Positions 1 to 8,900 of a DNA stretch of 22,527 nucleotides are shown here, one piece after another; the stretch's first letter is position 1; each line of letters opens with the position of its first letter. The stretch comes from a virus, in the IMG/VR virus record IMGVR_UViG_3300030430_001219, positions 1 through 22,527 of that record; one strand, 5' to 3'. Under the pieces are notes generated by a model. It did no database searches. It was not told where the DNA came from and saw only the letters and a list, made by a program, of their open reading frames with translations. Both the position numbers and the translations under genes were made by a program.

Positions 1-2
1 CT

Positions 3-1454
3 GTAGGGGACAACCAAGTGGTTGTTAACTGGGGTTTGGAAGAGGCAAGGAGCCTGAATCAGCTAGGTATAAAATCACCATCACCCATAGAAGTAAAATA
101 CACATGGACAGGAAGATACAAACCATTTGACCACCAAGTTTCGACAGCATCATTCCTTACCTTACACCAGAAAGGTTTTTGTTTCAACGAACAGGGTACA
201 GGTAAAACAGCAAGTGCCATATGGGCATCGGATTACCTACTGAAATTAGGTGTGATAAACAGGGTGCTTGTGGTATGCCCGCTCTCGATTATGGATAGCG
301 CATGGCGTGATGACTTGTTTACATTTGCTACACATCGCACGGTTTCTGTAGCGCACGGATCAGCAGATAAACGTAAGAAGATCGTGCAAGAAGGCGCAGA
401 TTACGTGGTGATAAACTACGATGGTATTGGTATTGTGCTAGATGAATTAAAGAAAGGTGGGTTCGATCTTATTATTGTAGACGAAGCCACACATTATAAA
501 AATGCCCAAACAAGACGTTGGAAACTTTTACGTCAACTAATACACGATAACACGTGGCTGTGGATGATGACAGGCACACCCGCTGCGCAGAACCCTACAG
601 ACGCATACGGACTGGCTAAGTTAGTCAATCCACAAAGCGTACCCAGATTTTTTGGTGCGTTTAAAGATATGGTTATGTTTAAAGTATCACAGTTCACGTG
701 GAAGATACGTTCTAACGCTACAGATATAGTATACAGAGCGTTACAACCTGCTATACGATTTACTAAAGAAGAGTGCCTTGACTTGCCCCCGATGGTGTAT
801 ACCAAACGACAAGTAGAACTCACATCACAACAAAAGAAATACTACAAAGAGCTGAAGACCAAACTTGTACTAGAGATTACAGGGGAGCAAGTGACCGCAG
901 TTAATGCAGCTGTGACCCTTAACAAGTTATTACAGATATCCGCAGGGGCTATATACACAGACGAAGGTGATATACTAGAGTTTGATATAGATAACAGGTA
1001 CAAAGTGCTACGTGAAGTTATCGACGAGTCGAGTCAGAAAGTTCTTGTATTCGTGCCATTTAAACACGCTATAGACATACTAACAGACAAACTACGCACG
1101 GAAGGCATAACTACAGAGGTCATACGTGGTGATGTCCCTGCACATAGACGCACACATATATTCAAAGCGTTCCAAGACAATACTGACCCACGAGTTTTAG
1201 TTATACAACCACAAGCGGCTGCGCATGGTGTTACGTTAACACGAGCTAACACAGTGGTGTGGTGGGGGCCAACCAGTTCGTTAGAAACATACGACCAAGC
1301 GAACGCACGTGTGCATAGGTCTGGACAAACACACAAATGCACGGTTGTGCAACTGCAAGGATCTGACGCAGAAAAGCACGTTTACAGACTATTAGATAAG
1401 AAAATAAACGTTCACACAAAATTTGTAGAACTTTATAAAGAAGTGCTTGACTAA
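3..1454 (+). CDS. SNF2-family DNA helicase/translocase, probably 5'-partial
   Basis: Superfamily 2 (SNF2-like) ATPase, expected to translocate on or remodel DNA during phage replication or recombination. Numbering from the GTG at 18: a Q-motif-like region sits near residues 36-40, Walker A GTGKT at 60-64, DEAT (motif II) at 155-158, MTGTP (motif III) soon after, and motif VI with ARVHRSGQ at 430-437, so both RecA-like lobes are present. The reading frame stays open upstream of the GTG through codons for VGDNQ to the window edge, and no ribosome-binding site precedes that GTG. The real start is therefore probably outside the window and only a short N-terminal piece is missing. No nuclease domain is visible. 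It leads the + strand replication block, with a 50-bp gap to the next gene. The family call is firm; the precise role is inferred. Confidence 0.9.
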   Translation, partial: VGDNQVVVNWGLEEARSLNQLGIKSPSPIEVKYTWTGRYKPFDHQVSTASFLTLHQKGFCFNEQGTGKTASAIWASDYLLKLGVINRVLVVCPLSIMDSAWRDDLFTFATHRTVSVAHGSADKRKKIVQEGADYVVINYDGIGIVLDELKKGGFDLIIVDEATHYKNAQTRRWKLLRQLIHDNTWLWMMTGTPAAQNPTDAYGLAKLVNPQSVPRFFGAFKDMVMFKVSQFTWKIRSNATDIVYRALQPAIRFTKEECLDLPPMVYTKRQVELTSQQKKYYKELKTKLVLEITGEQVTAVNAAVTLNKLLQISAGAIYTDEGDILEFDIDNRYKVLREVIDESSQKVLVFVPFKHAIDILTDKLRTEGITTEVIRGDVPAHRRTHIFKAFQDNTDPRVLVIQPQAAAHGVTLTRANTVVWWGPTSSLETYDQANARVHRSGQTHKCTVVQLQGSDAEKHVYRLLDKKINVHTKFVELYKEVLD

Positions 1455-1466
1455 GATACATTTTGA

Positions 1467-1488
1467 TATTATATGTTAGCATATAATA
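1467..1488. promoter_or_regulatory. Perfect 9-bp inverted repeat in the spacer after the helicase gene
   Basis: The arms TATTATATG and CATATAATA are exact reverse complements around a TTAG centre. The element sits in the only spacer of note in the left block (1455-1504), six bases before the Shine-Dalgarno AGGAGAG of the next gene. It is AT-only except for one G/C per arm and has no T-run after it on the + strand, so it does not look like a terminator. A dyad operator or an mRNA hairpin near the ribosome-binding site is possible. A TATAAT hexamer lies inside the right arm (1482-1487), but no well-spaced -35 box was found. The structure is seen directly; its function is not known. Confidence 0.5.
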
Positions 1489-1504
1489 AAAATAGGAGAG
1501 AGAT

Positions 1505-1900
1505 ATGGGTGGCAAAGTAACCCCTGACAAACTGGTGAAGGCATACTTACGTATTCGAGCAGAACGATCTATGTTATCTGCCAAGTTCAAAGAAGAAGAC
1601 GGAGGTCTCATACGTGAATTGGATAGATTAAAACAGGCAATGCTAGATCATTGTGAAGATCACAATGTAGAAAGCGCAAGAACTTCCGAAGGGCTATTCT
1701 TTCGTTCGACTAAAAAGAAATACTGGGTTAGTGAATGGGATGCAATACACAAGCTTATTGTGGAAGAGAACGCACCTCAATTACTTGACAAACGTATCAA
1801 TCAGGCGAACATGAGAGAGTTCTTGGAGGAGAATCCTGATCTCAAGCCAGAGGGATTAGAGATTGAAGAAGAAGTAACAATTTCTGTGAGGAAGAAATGA
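1505..1900 (+). CDS. Small conserved phage protein of unknown function (replication block)
   Basis: A 131-residue charged protein with no enzymatic motif that I can identify. Residues about 10-55 are strongly helical and probably coiled-coil. The middle (TSEGLFFRSTKKKYWVSEWDA) and the acidic C-terminal part ending in a short VTISVRKK strand resemble, from memory, a family of short proteins found beside phage replication genes; I cannot give it a function. The ATG has a good Shine-Dalgarno (AGGAGAG) about six bases upstream. The stop overlaps the start of the helix-turn-helix gene (ATGA), which indicates translational coupling. A role as an accessory factor for the neighbouring helicase or ssDNA-binding protein is speculation. 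Confidence 0.8.
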   Translation: MGGKVTPDKLVKAYLRIRAERSMLSAKFKEEDGGLIRELDRLKQAMLDHCEDHNVESARTSEGLFFRSTKKKYWVSEWDAIHKLIVEENAPQLLDKRINQANMREFLEENPDLKPEGLEIEEEVTISVRKK

Positions 1901-2133
1901 ATGAACCTTTTGTAACCATAGATGACGTAGCTAAACATTTTAGCGTGTCACAAACGACTGTTCGTAACTGGGTAAAGCATAAGCACATACCTGAAGAGGC
2001 TTTTATGAAAATAGGTCACACTTACAGGTTTCGTCTTAGCGACGTGGTCACGGCAGTAATGAAAGCATCTAGTAAACGTAGCGAAGAAACAGTGGGCGAA
2101 GATTCACTAGCTGAACTAGATGAAGATATATAA
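1897..2133 (+). CDS. MerR/excisionase-like helix-turn-helix DNA-binding protein
   Basis: A 78-residue protein that is almost entirely one winged helix-turn-helix of the MerR/excisionase (HTH_17) type. Residues 5-55 read VTIDDVAKHFSVSQTTVRNW, then a charged wing and YRFRLSDVVTAV. The family binds DNA, as a transcription regulator or as an excisionase-like architectural factor. No integrase is visible here, so regulator is the better guess. The C-terminus (about 57-78) is polar and acidic. Its ATG overlaps the previous stop by the ATGA arrangement, with GAGGA just upstream. The dyad at 1467-1488 upstream of this gene pair is a candidate target, which would make the pair autoregulated; that is inference. 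Confidence 0.82.
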   Translation: MNEPFVTIDDVAKHFSVSQTTVRNWVKHKHIPEEAFMKIGHTYRFRLSDVVTAVMKASSKRSEETVGEDSLAELDEDI

Positions 2134-2153
2134 TATAGAGAGAAGGAGAAAAC

Positions 2154-2810
2154 ATGGAACAATATATTATAGAAAACGTAGAGGCTCTATGGCCTAAAAT
2201 AAACACAACTTATCACTTTGATAGTAAAGTTGGTAGGTCTGTGGAGTGTGAAGCACTGACGGATGGCGCAGAGTATTCTATACAATTTCGTATGGACAAC
2301 GATACTGCCAAAGCTTTGTATATTGAGATGGCAAAGATGTATAAGGCTAACAAGAAAGAGAAGTGGGCAGACGATTTAGAAAGGTTGTTTGTTAAAGATG
2401 ACGAAGGTATGTTCACGCACAAGGCTAATTTAAAAGGTGCGTATAAAAACAAACCCACCCCTAGACCCATACAGGTTGACGCGAAGGGTAACAGGCTACC
2501 AGCAGATTTCATGTTGACTACAGGTAGCACAGTTAACATAGCTGTGCAGTTTGTTCCATACGACATGGGTGGCAAGCAAAATGTTTCACTGCGTCTCAGA
2601 GGGGTACAGGTCATAAAGTACATACCCTATGAAGACAAAAATCCATTTGCAGAGACCGATGGGTTTGTGTTTGAAGCAAAAGAGGATAATCCTTTTGAGA
2701 CTTCAGAGGACGCTGTGGCAGAACCAAAGAAGGTCGTTAAGAAGCCCTCCCCTCCCACCAAGGATGCTGATGACGACTTGGGTGATATCGTCGCTAAGTG
2801 GGACGATTAA
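2154..2810 (+). CDS. Single-stranded DNA-binding protein (DUF2815-like), acidic C-terminal tail
   Basis: A 218-residue protein likely to coat ssDNA at the replication fork. The core (about residues 1-160) has the layout of phage DUF2815-type/gp2.5-like OB-fold proteins: a central helical stretch (50-80), then the strand-rich GSTVNIAVQFVPYDMGG and SLRLRGVQVIKY (124-156). A low-complexity linker rich in Pro, Lys and Ala follows, and then the acidic tail DADDDLGDIVAKWDD (204-218). An acidic end with an aromatic residue is typical of ssDNA-binding proteins that recruit polymerase or primase-helicase. A strong AAGGAG precedes the ATG. The primase-helicase follows directly, which fits a replisome role. 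I assigned it by pattern and context, not by a search. Confidence 0.78.
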   Translation: MEQYIIENVEALWPKINTTYHFDSKVGRSVECEALTDGAEYSIQFRMDNDTAKALYIEMAKMYKANKKEKWADDLERLFVKDDEGMFTHKANLKGAYKNKPTPRPIQVDAKGNRLPADFMLTTGSTVNIAVQFVPYDMGGKQNVSLRLRGVQVIKYIPYEDKNPFAETDGFVFEAKEDNPFETSEDAVAEPKKVVKKPSPPTKDADDDLGDIVAKWDD

Positions 2811-2818
2811 CATGACCT

Positions 2819-2871
2819 CACCACGACTAGGCTTTTGCCGAAAGGATAACGTGCCGTATCTTGTCGTGGTG
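2819..2871 (+). promoter_or_regulatory. Long-loop inverted repeat before the primase-helicase start
   Basis: CACCACGAC (2819-2827) and GTCGTGGTG (2863-2871) are exact reverse complements separated by 35 bases. They fill the 83-base space between the ssDNA-binding protein stop and the primase-helicase ATG at 2894. The 3' arm ends 11 bases before that gene's ribosome-binding site (AAGGTGG, 2882-2888). A folded mRNA leader is possible. A chance repeat cannot be excluded, and an overlapping short reading frame (2812-2931, 39 codons) complicates reading it as non-coding. Confidence 0.35.
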
Positions 2872-2881
2872 TCTTTGGCAC

Positions 2882-2888
2882 AAGGTGG
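2882..2888 (+). promoter_or_regulatory. Ribosome-binding site deciding the primase-helicase start
   Basis: AAGGTGG lies five bases before the ATG at 2894 and supports that start. The reading frame is open further upstream to a TTG at 2861, but that codon has no ribosome-binding site, lies inside the inverted repeat arm region, and would add an unlikely MSWCLWHKVGK extension. Confidence 0.6.
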
Positions 2889-2893
2889 GAAAA

Positions 2894-5638
2894 ATGGAAA
2901 CAAAAGAATTTTTAGAGAAGGTTTTAGGTGATGGATACTATTCTGTTCTAGGTCTTGGTGATAAGAAAGTACAGAGTTTCCATGAAACCATAGACGATGT
3001 AATAGATAGAGCTAGTCAGTTAGACGCTGAAGGTGTCAACGCATACTTTGGATTAGCCACGTTTGAAACTACCAACGATAGAAAAGTTACAAATGTAAAG
3101 AGTCTGAGTTCTTTTTACTTAGATTTAGATTGCGGTGTAGGTAAAGAATACACCAACCAGAACGAAGCGTTCTTGGATTTAAAAAGATTTGTAAAAGCAA
3201 CAGGACTACCTCGACCCATGTTAATAAACTCTGGGTACGGGATACATGTATACTGGGTTCTTACAGAGAGTGTACCCTATGTTAAGTGGCTACCCGTAGC
3301 CCAGGGCCTCAAGGACATGTGTATACAGCATAACTTGTCAGCAGACAATGGTGTAACTGCCGACGCTGCGCGGGTACTCAGAGTCCCTGGTACACACAAC
3401 CATAAACGTGGCGCACAGAAACCTGTCATGTTTCTTGGCACGGGTGAGTTTCACGACGTGGAGTTTGAGGAGTTTGCACGGCTCGTAGGTAAAGAGAACG
3501 CAACGACTCTTACCGAAGTTAGCAACGAAGCTAACGCTCTCAAGCAAGCCCTGATAGAGAACTCAGAGTTTGGATTTAAGAACATACTATCCAAGACGAT
3601 GAGGGGTGTGGGGTGCGAACAACTAAAGAATATAATGGAGAACCAACAGGACATAAGCGAACCACTATGGAGAGCAGGACTATCTATAGCTAGGTTTTGT
3701 AACGACTCTGATAAAGCTGTGCATAAGATGTCAGAAAGACACCCTGAGTACAATGAGTACTTAACACAAGAGAAAGCAGATCTTATAAAGGGTCCTTATA
3801 CGTGTGCTAAGTTTGCAGAGGAAGACCCAGAGCCATGTTCTGCGTGTACGCATTGGGAAAAGATAACATCTCCCATAGTTTTAGGTAAAAGCATAAAGAA
3901 AGCTCCCACATCAAAGGACATACCTTTGTATCCAGAACCATATTTTCGAGGGGCAAATGGTGGTGTATATGTAGATTTTAAATCTGCTGATGGCGAACTA
4001 GAACAAAAGATGATATACCAGAATGATCTATACGTTGTGAAACGTATCATGGATGTAGAGGTCGGAGAGGCTATTGTTATGCGACTGCATCTACCTCAAG
4101 ATGGTGTAAGAGAGTTTACAGTTCCTCTGACTGCTGTAACATCTAAAGAAGAACTAAGAAAACAACTGTCTATGCACGGCATAGCTGTATTAAGAATGGA
4201 TGAAATAATGGCATACACAACTACATGGGTTAATCAATTACAAGCTAAGAGCGTTGCAGAAGAAGCTCGTAGGCAATTTGGGTGGACTAATGATGAGTGC
4301 GAGGGCTTTGTACTTGGCAACGAAGAGGTAACTATCAACGAGACAAAATTTAACCCACCCTCTACACCTACAGCTAGTTTGTTTCCGTCTTTTGAACCAA
4401 AAGGCACATTGGAAGATTGGAAAGATACAGTAAACTTTTATAATCGTGAGAACTTTGAGTTACATCAGTTTGTTCTTGGCACGTCATTTGGTTCTCCGTT
4501 AATGAAGTTCTCCCCCATAAACTGTGCTGCTTTACACATATACAGTAAAGAGTCAGGGGTTGGTAAGACAACTGCCATGATAGCGGGAGCATCTGTGTGG
4601 GGCAGTCCAGAAGATTTGATTATGCACGAGCGAGATACATACAATACAAAAATGAACAGAGGTGAGATATACCACAACCTACCAATGTACATGGACGAGC
4701 TTACAAATACTTCAGGGAAAGAACTGTCTAACCTAGCATATCAACTGACAGGGGGTAGACAACGTGGTCGTATGTCAGCAAGCAGTAACGTGGAACGTCA
4801 CAGAGGTGAGGCATGGAAGCTATTGGCTGTGACTACAGGAAACACAAGCATGGTAGAGCGCATAAGTATTATAAAAGCTATGCCAAAAGCTGAAGCACAA
4901 CGCATACTGGAGTGCCGTGTTAGTCGTATGCAGTTTGATACAAAAGAGGAAACAGACGTGTTTAGCTCGTGTTTACAGAACAACTACGGACACGCAGGTA
5001 AGATATACATAAAACACGTTATGGAAAATTTAGATGAAGTGCAGAAACTTATACGGCAGGTGCAAGAGAAAGTTGACATGAAGGCAAATCTTACTGCTGA
5101 GAATAGATATTGGTCTGTGCTGGTGGCTTGTACCCTAACTGGTATCATATTAGCAAACCGATGTGGTTTGGTTCAGTACGACACTAAAAAGTTATTTCAA
5201 TGGGCAATAGAACGTTTGAAAGAGAATAAACGTCAGGTCGAAGATATGAGCATATCTGTAGAAGAGACTCTCAACGATTATATAAATGAACATTGGAGTA
5301 ACGTGCTGTGGATCAAAAGCACAGAAGACTTACGAAAACAGGATAGCGATGTAGCTAATCTTATTATACCTGAAGCCTTACCAAAAGGTAAACTTGTAGC
5401 TCGATACGAGACAGATTTAAAACGTGCGTTTCTTGTGCCAAAACCTCTGAAGGCATGGTGTGGAGAGCATCAGATAAACTATAACGCCTTTCTACAAGAT
5501 CTAACAAGCAAGCTGGGGGCCACGAAAGTTAAGATGCGGCTGAGTAGAGGCACACATATGAATTTACCTCCTACATGGGTTATACAAGTTGATTGTTCTA
5601 TAAGCGATGAGACTGCGACAGGGAATATTAAAATCTGA
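2894..5638 (+). CDS. Primase-helicase: AEP-type primase fused to P-loop ATPase
   Basis: A 914-residue replication protein that probably lays primers and unwinds DNA. The N-terminal 200 residues carry the three archaeo-eukaryotic primase/PrimPol motifs: FYLDLDCG with D77 and D79, GIHVYW with H118, and ADAARVLRVPGTHN (157-169) for motif III and substrate contacts. A Cys/His cluster C304, C315, C318, H320 follows, a likely zinc site. The ATPase part has Walker A ESGVGKTT (553-560), Walker B PMYMDE (D601, E602) and a sensor-like TTGN near N650. About 250 helical residues make up the C-terminus. The domain order matches plasmid and phage primase-helicases of the D5/DUF927-like kind. The ATG at 2894 was chosen for its AAGGTGG site. 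The 3' end overlaps the next small gene. Family confidence is high; primer synthesis and polymerase activity are inferred from motifs. Confidence 0.88.
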   Translation: METKEFLEKVLGDGYYSVLGLGDKKVQSFHETIDDVIDRASQLDAEGVNAYFGLATFETTNDRKVTNVKSLSSFYLDLDCGVGKEYTNQNEAFLDLKRFVKATGLPRPMLINSGYGIHVYWVLTESVPYVKWLPVAQGLKDMCIQHNLSADNGVTADAARVLRVPGTHNHKRGAQKPVMFLGTGEFHDVEFEEFARLVGKENATTLTEVSNEANALKQALIENSEFGFKNILSKTMRGVGCEQLKNIMENQQDISEPLWRAGLSIARFCNDSDKAVHKMSERHPEYNEYLTQEKADLIKGPYTCAKFAEEDPEPCSACTHWEKITSPIVLGKSIKKAPTSKDIPLYPEPYFRGANGGVYVDFKSADGELEQKMIYQNDLYVVKRIMDVEVGEAIVMRLHLPQDGVREFTVPLTAVTSKEELRKQLSMHGIAVLRMDEIMAYTTTWVNQLQAKSVAEEARRQFGWTNDECEGFVLGNEEVTINETKFNPPSTPTASLFPSFEPKGTLEDWKDTVNFYNRENFELHQFVLGTSFGSPLMKFSPINCAALHIYSKESGVGKTTAMIAGASVWGSPEDLIMHERDTYNTKMNRGEIYHNLPMYMDELTNTSGKELSNLAYQLTGGRQRGRMSASSNVERHRGEAWKLLAVTTGNTSMVERISIIKAMPKAEAQRILECRVSRMQFDTKEETDVFSSCLQNNYGHAGKIYIKHVMENLDEVQKLIRQVQEKVDMKANLTAENRYWSVLVACTLTGIILANRCGLVQYDTKKLFQWAIERLKENKRQVEDMSISVEETLNDYINEHWSNVLWIKSTEDLRKQDSDVANLIIPEALPKGKLVARYETDLKRAFLVPKPLKAWCGEHQINYNAFLQDLTSKLGATKVKMRLSRGTHMNLPPTWVIQVDCSISDETATGNIKI

Positions 5639-5840
5639 TGATTTAAGTCCTGATGGTGTGCGTATAGTGATAAACTGGGACAATATGGTAACAAGTTCCT
5701 CTGTGTTTATCTTATGTGTGGATGTCCAGGAGGCTGTAAGACAAATAAAAAATGTAGCAGAAACAAAGGGTTGGACACTAGAAACGCAGGTGCGTATAGA
5801 GAATAACAAATTAGGTGTTCGCATTTGGAGAATTTTGTGA
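5607..5840 (+). CDS. Small phage protein of unknown function overlapping the primase-helicase end
   Basis: A 77-residue protein whose first 32 bases overlap the end of the primase-helicase gene in another frame. ATG 5607 is the only plausible start before an internal Met, and it has only a poor ribosome-binding site, so translation probably depends on coupling to the upstream gene. The body alternates strands and a helix: GVRIVINWDNMV, SSSVFILCVDVQEAV, IKNVAETKGWTLETQVRIE and LGVRIWRIL. I recall similar short proteins following replication genes in marine phages, and the compact mixed alpha/beta pattern supports a real gene, but the function is unknown. The two-hairpin terminator begins ten bases after its stop. 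Confidence 0.68.
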   Translation: MRLRQGILKSDDLSPDGVRIVINWDNMVTSSSVFILCVDVQEAVRQIKNVAETKGWTLETQVRIENNKLGVRIWRIL

Positions 5841-5850
5841 TAAATGTAGG

Positions 5851-5882
5851 GTGACAGGTTATGCTTGTCACTCTCTTTCTCT
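5851..5882 (+). terminator. First of two tandem hairpins after the replication block
   Basis: GTGACAGG pairs with CTTGTCAC (8 bp with one G-T pair) around a TTATG loop at 5851-5871, followed by the pyrimidine-rich run TCTCTTTCTCT. It sits just after the stop of the last + strand gene. The tail is interrupted by C, so alone it would be a weak intrinsic terminator. Confidence 0.5.
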
Positions 5883-5885
5883 TAT

Positions 5886-5914
5886 GTGACCATCTTCGGG
5901 TGGTCACTCTTTTT
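5886..5914 (+). terminator. Intrinsic terminator with UUCG tetraloop, end of + strand replication block
   Basis: GTGACCATC (5886-5894) pairs with GGTGGTCAC (5899-5907) in nine base pairs, including one T-G pair, closed by a C(TTCG)G tetraloop and followed by TCTTTTT (5908-5914). It reads as a terminator only for + strand transcripts; the opposite strand has no T-run after the hairpin. The T-run overlaps the stop codon of the convergent giant gene (5913-5915). Confidence 0.85.
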
Positions 5915-8900
5915 AAGAAAATAACCTCATACCTCTATCATACTCTCGTAAACTTTGACGCATGATCGGGTCGTATACAATACCCCCTATTGTCTCTGCT
6001 GTTCTTTGTTGAAAACTCTCCAAAGACCTATCTATCGTCTCTGGTAGTATTATATATTTAGACTTTTCAACTGCACTTAGTTTTCTGTTGTATTCTTGTA
6101 TGGCAGTCAACGCTCTCTGGAATGCTTTTACGTCTCCATTAATAAGTTCTTGCGTTATAGCTATATTAAAATCTCTTAGTAGCTGTTGACGATCTGCGCC
6201 TAGAGCTTTACGTTTTCGCAGCTCGTTCCTATTGTAATCATACTGCGCTACAAGATCTGCGTTTGTAAAACCTGCGGTTTGTAGTAGAGCTTGCATAAGC
6301 GTTATATCTTCTACAACAGCATCACCTCTTCGAGTAGTGACTTCTCCTGTTATACCTTGATCCACACCCTTTATTAGATTACGTACAGCTGCAGGTGTTA
6401 TGGCTTGGACACCTCGCATTACCTCACCATCAGCGACTAAATCCATTCCTCTACCGATACTTAAACTTACGCCTATCACAGGACCCCCAAGTTGCTCTAT
6501 CATCGTCCATAATTTTGCTTGATCTTTTTCTATGATGGGAGGACGATACAACAAGCTGTTCATGCTTATTCTGCTAGATACCTCTGCTCCTAAAGCTGTG
6601 TTTACGAGTCCTTTATAGAATCCTTCTCCTACAGTCTTTCGCATCATGGCATCAAAGTCATCATCTTCATCATCAGCAAACAAGTCGTATATCTCTCCCA
6701 AAGCCCCCATCAATGGCATACCTGCGACTCCTGTGAGTATACCTGTTGTTATTAAAAATCTTGCTAACTGATGTTGTGCTATCCTACGGTTTTCTCTTGT
6801 CGTAGCATCGCCACCTGCTTGAAAAGCATCGTTAGTCATAGTTGCCATCATGTGGTATTTACTCATGGCAAAGCGTTTAAATAACATAAGCACGTTACCG
6901 ATTGCACTTTGTGCTGCGATGGGACGACCTGCTGATGCAGTTGCCCCTAGTGTAAACTCTGTCTCCTTAATCGCCATAGTTGCAGCTCGCTCTTGCTTTT
7001 GTGCGTCAGACAAACCTTCTTCTTCCTTAGTTGGTTTATCTCGTAATCTTTTAAGTTCTAACATATAGTTAGATGTCATAGCGACCTCACGATTGTATCG
7101 CTCTGCATGATGAAACAAGAAACTTGTAAAAGAGTTAATCTTCTCTAACGCATCTTTAGCGTTGTTCATATCTAACTCTTCTTGGTTTAGAGATTGATTT
7201 ATCTGAGCGTTGTCCTTGGCAACTTCAGCTAACGTTTCTATGTCTAACAAGTTTTGGTGTTGTTCCTTAGTCATACCCGCTTCCTGGATATCATTGTCGG
7301 ACATACCTTTTAATTTTTCGTAGTCGTAATTACCTATGGAAAATCCTGCTATACCTGTGTTTATTTCTCTATTGGTCATCTTGCCATCAGGTCCCATAAC
7401 TTTTACCATTTTAGTTTTTGGACTTTTTGCTAGTATGGCTGTAGCTCTACCAACAGCTCTGGCAGTATCGACATCGCCATATTTACCTGCCATACGTGGC
7501 ACACTACTCATAAACACATCAAAAGTGGTTATCGCTGCAGAAGATATATTCCAGCCCATAGTCCACGCATACCCAGCTGCGGTGAGAGATTGTGACCATC
7601 GCGGTATATCAGGACTTTTTGCAAAGTTAGCGATTCTATTCATACGATCTTTATATAAGGTTGTGGTAACATCTGTTGTTTCCGCAGGTAACGGCTCTTC
7701 TAAAACCTCCCTTTGAAACTTCTGTATCTTTGCTCCATACTCCATTTGCACGAGTTGCCTGTTGTAGTCACGTCCCTTTGTCTCAACCATATCTACTAAA
7801 TCAAACATTGTCCCTGCCATGCCTGTTGGTACAGAGTCCCCTAAGAAACCACGAACATCTTTACGTTCACGGAAAGACTGTATAAAAGATCGCTCTGGCA
7901 TAGAATCAAGAGCAAGATCTACGACCTTATTTATAGTAGCTTTGTCCGCCCCCTCTTTTTCTAATATCTCAAATACCCTGTATACAAACGAACCTTTTGG
8001 CGCATTTCTGTAATCTATTGTGCTGGTGTTTGTACCTTCTTCCATCTGTGCTTTCTTTACTTGAGCTATACGAGGGTCGTCAGCAGGTAGTCTGCCCAGA
8101 CTTTTTTCGTTATATTCTTGTAACTTTGCCTTTGCCTTCTCTCTATCTCCTACAGTCTTAAAATATTCTACATATACCTCTACATTGTTAGTCTTAGGGT
8201 CAAGAGCTGTATATTTTAATCTATGTCTACCCGCACGAGTTAGAGGAGCGAACGGTTTTATAGTACCACGTTCTTGGTTTAACAATTCTGCTAACTTATC
8301 TTTTACTCTTTTTTGTCCTTCCGCGTTTGCGATAGTGACAGCTAAGTTGGCTTCTACAGCATCCATAACGTCCGCAAGAGATGTTTCAAACGTGTTTGTT
8401 ATTATCTTGTACATGTCTTGACCACGTTTACCTAGTTGTGCGTACTGTCTTCTTAATTCTGCATGTATCTGTTTGCCTTCCTCTAGGTTGTATCTATCGC
8501 TACCTTTTTTGTGTCCATAAGCTTTATCAAAGCTTGCTTCACGAGGGTCAATTCTTTCGTACGTGGCGTTAGGTATTAGAGATTGCAGTATAGTGTATGC
8601 TTTTGGGTTGTTTTTTCTAAAGTCTTTTAGATCTCTTACTATGGGATCTAACGACTCATTTCTTTTTCGTAGGGCAGAACTCATGTTGTTTATTATTGTA
8701 TTTAACTGCCCTGCTCCAGGTATACGTGACTCTGATAGTTCTGCTAAGATGTTAACAGGCTGTAGACTCAACCACGCTTTTTTGACTATTAGTGGTATCT
8801 TACTACCCAGCCAACCTCTGCCATCTTGTATGTAATTGTAAAAATTATTACCCTTTACATAAGTGGCGGTGTCAGATGCAAAATTATTTATAGCTTCAGC

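Noticed and set aside
1461-1490. Sigma-70 promoter in the spacer before the 131-aa gene
   Set aside because: TATAAT is present at 1482-1487, but the nearest TTGATA-like hexamer is only 13 bases away, too close, and the TATAAT is part of the inverted repeat.
2861-2893. TTG at 2861 as primase-helicase start
   Set aside because: It has no ribosome-binding site and would give an unlikely N-terminal extension. The ATG at 2894 has AAGGTGG at the right spacing.
2629-2931. 100-codon + strand frame across the end of the ssDNA-binding gene and the primase leader
   Set aside because: Most of it overlaps a well-supported gene in another frame and its translation looks arbitrary. Only the last 39 codons fall in the spacer, and these are treated as a finding instead.
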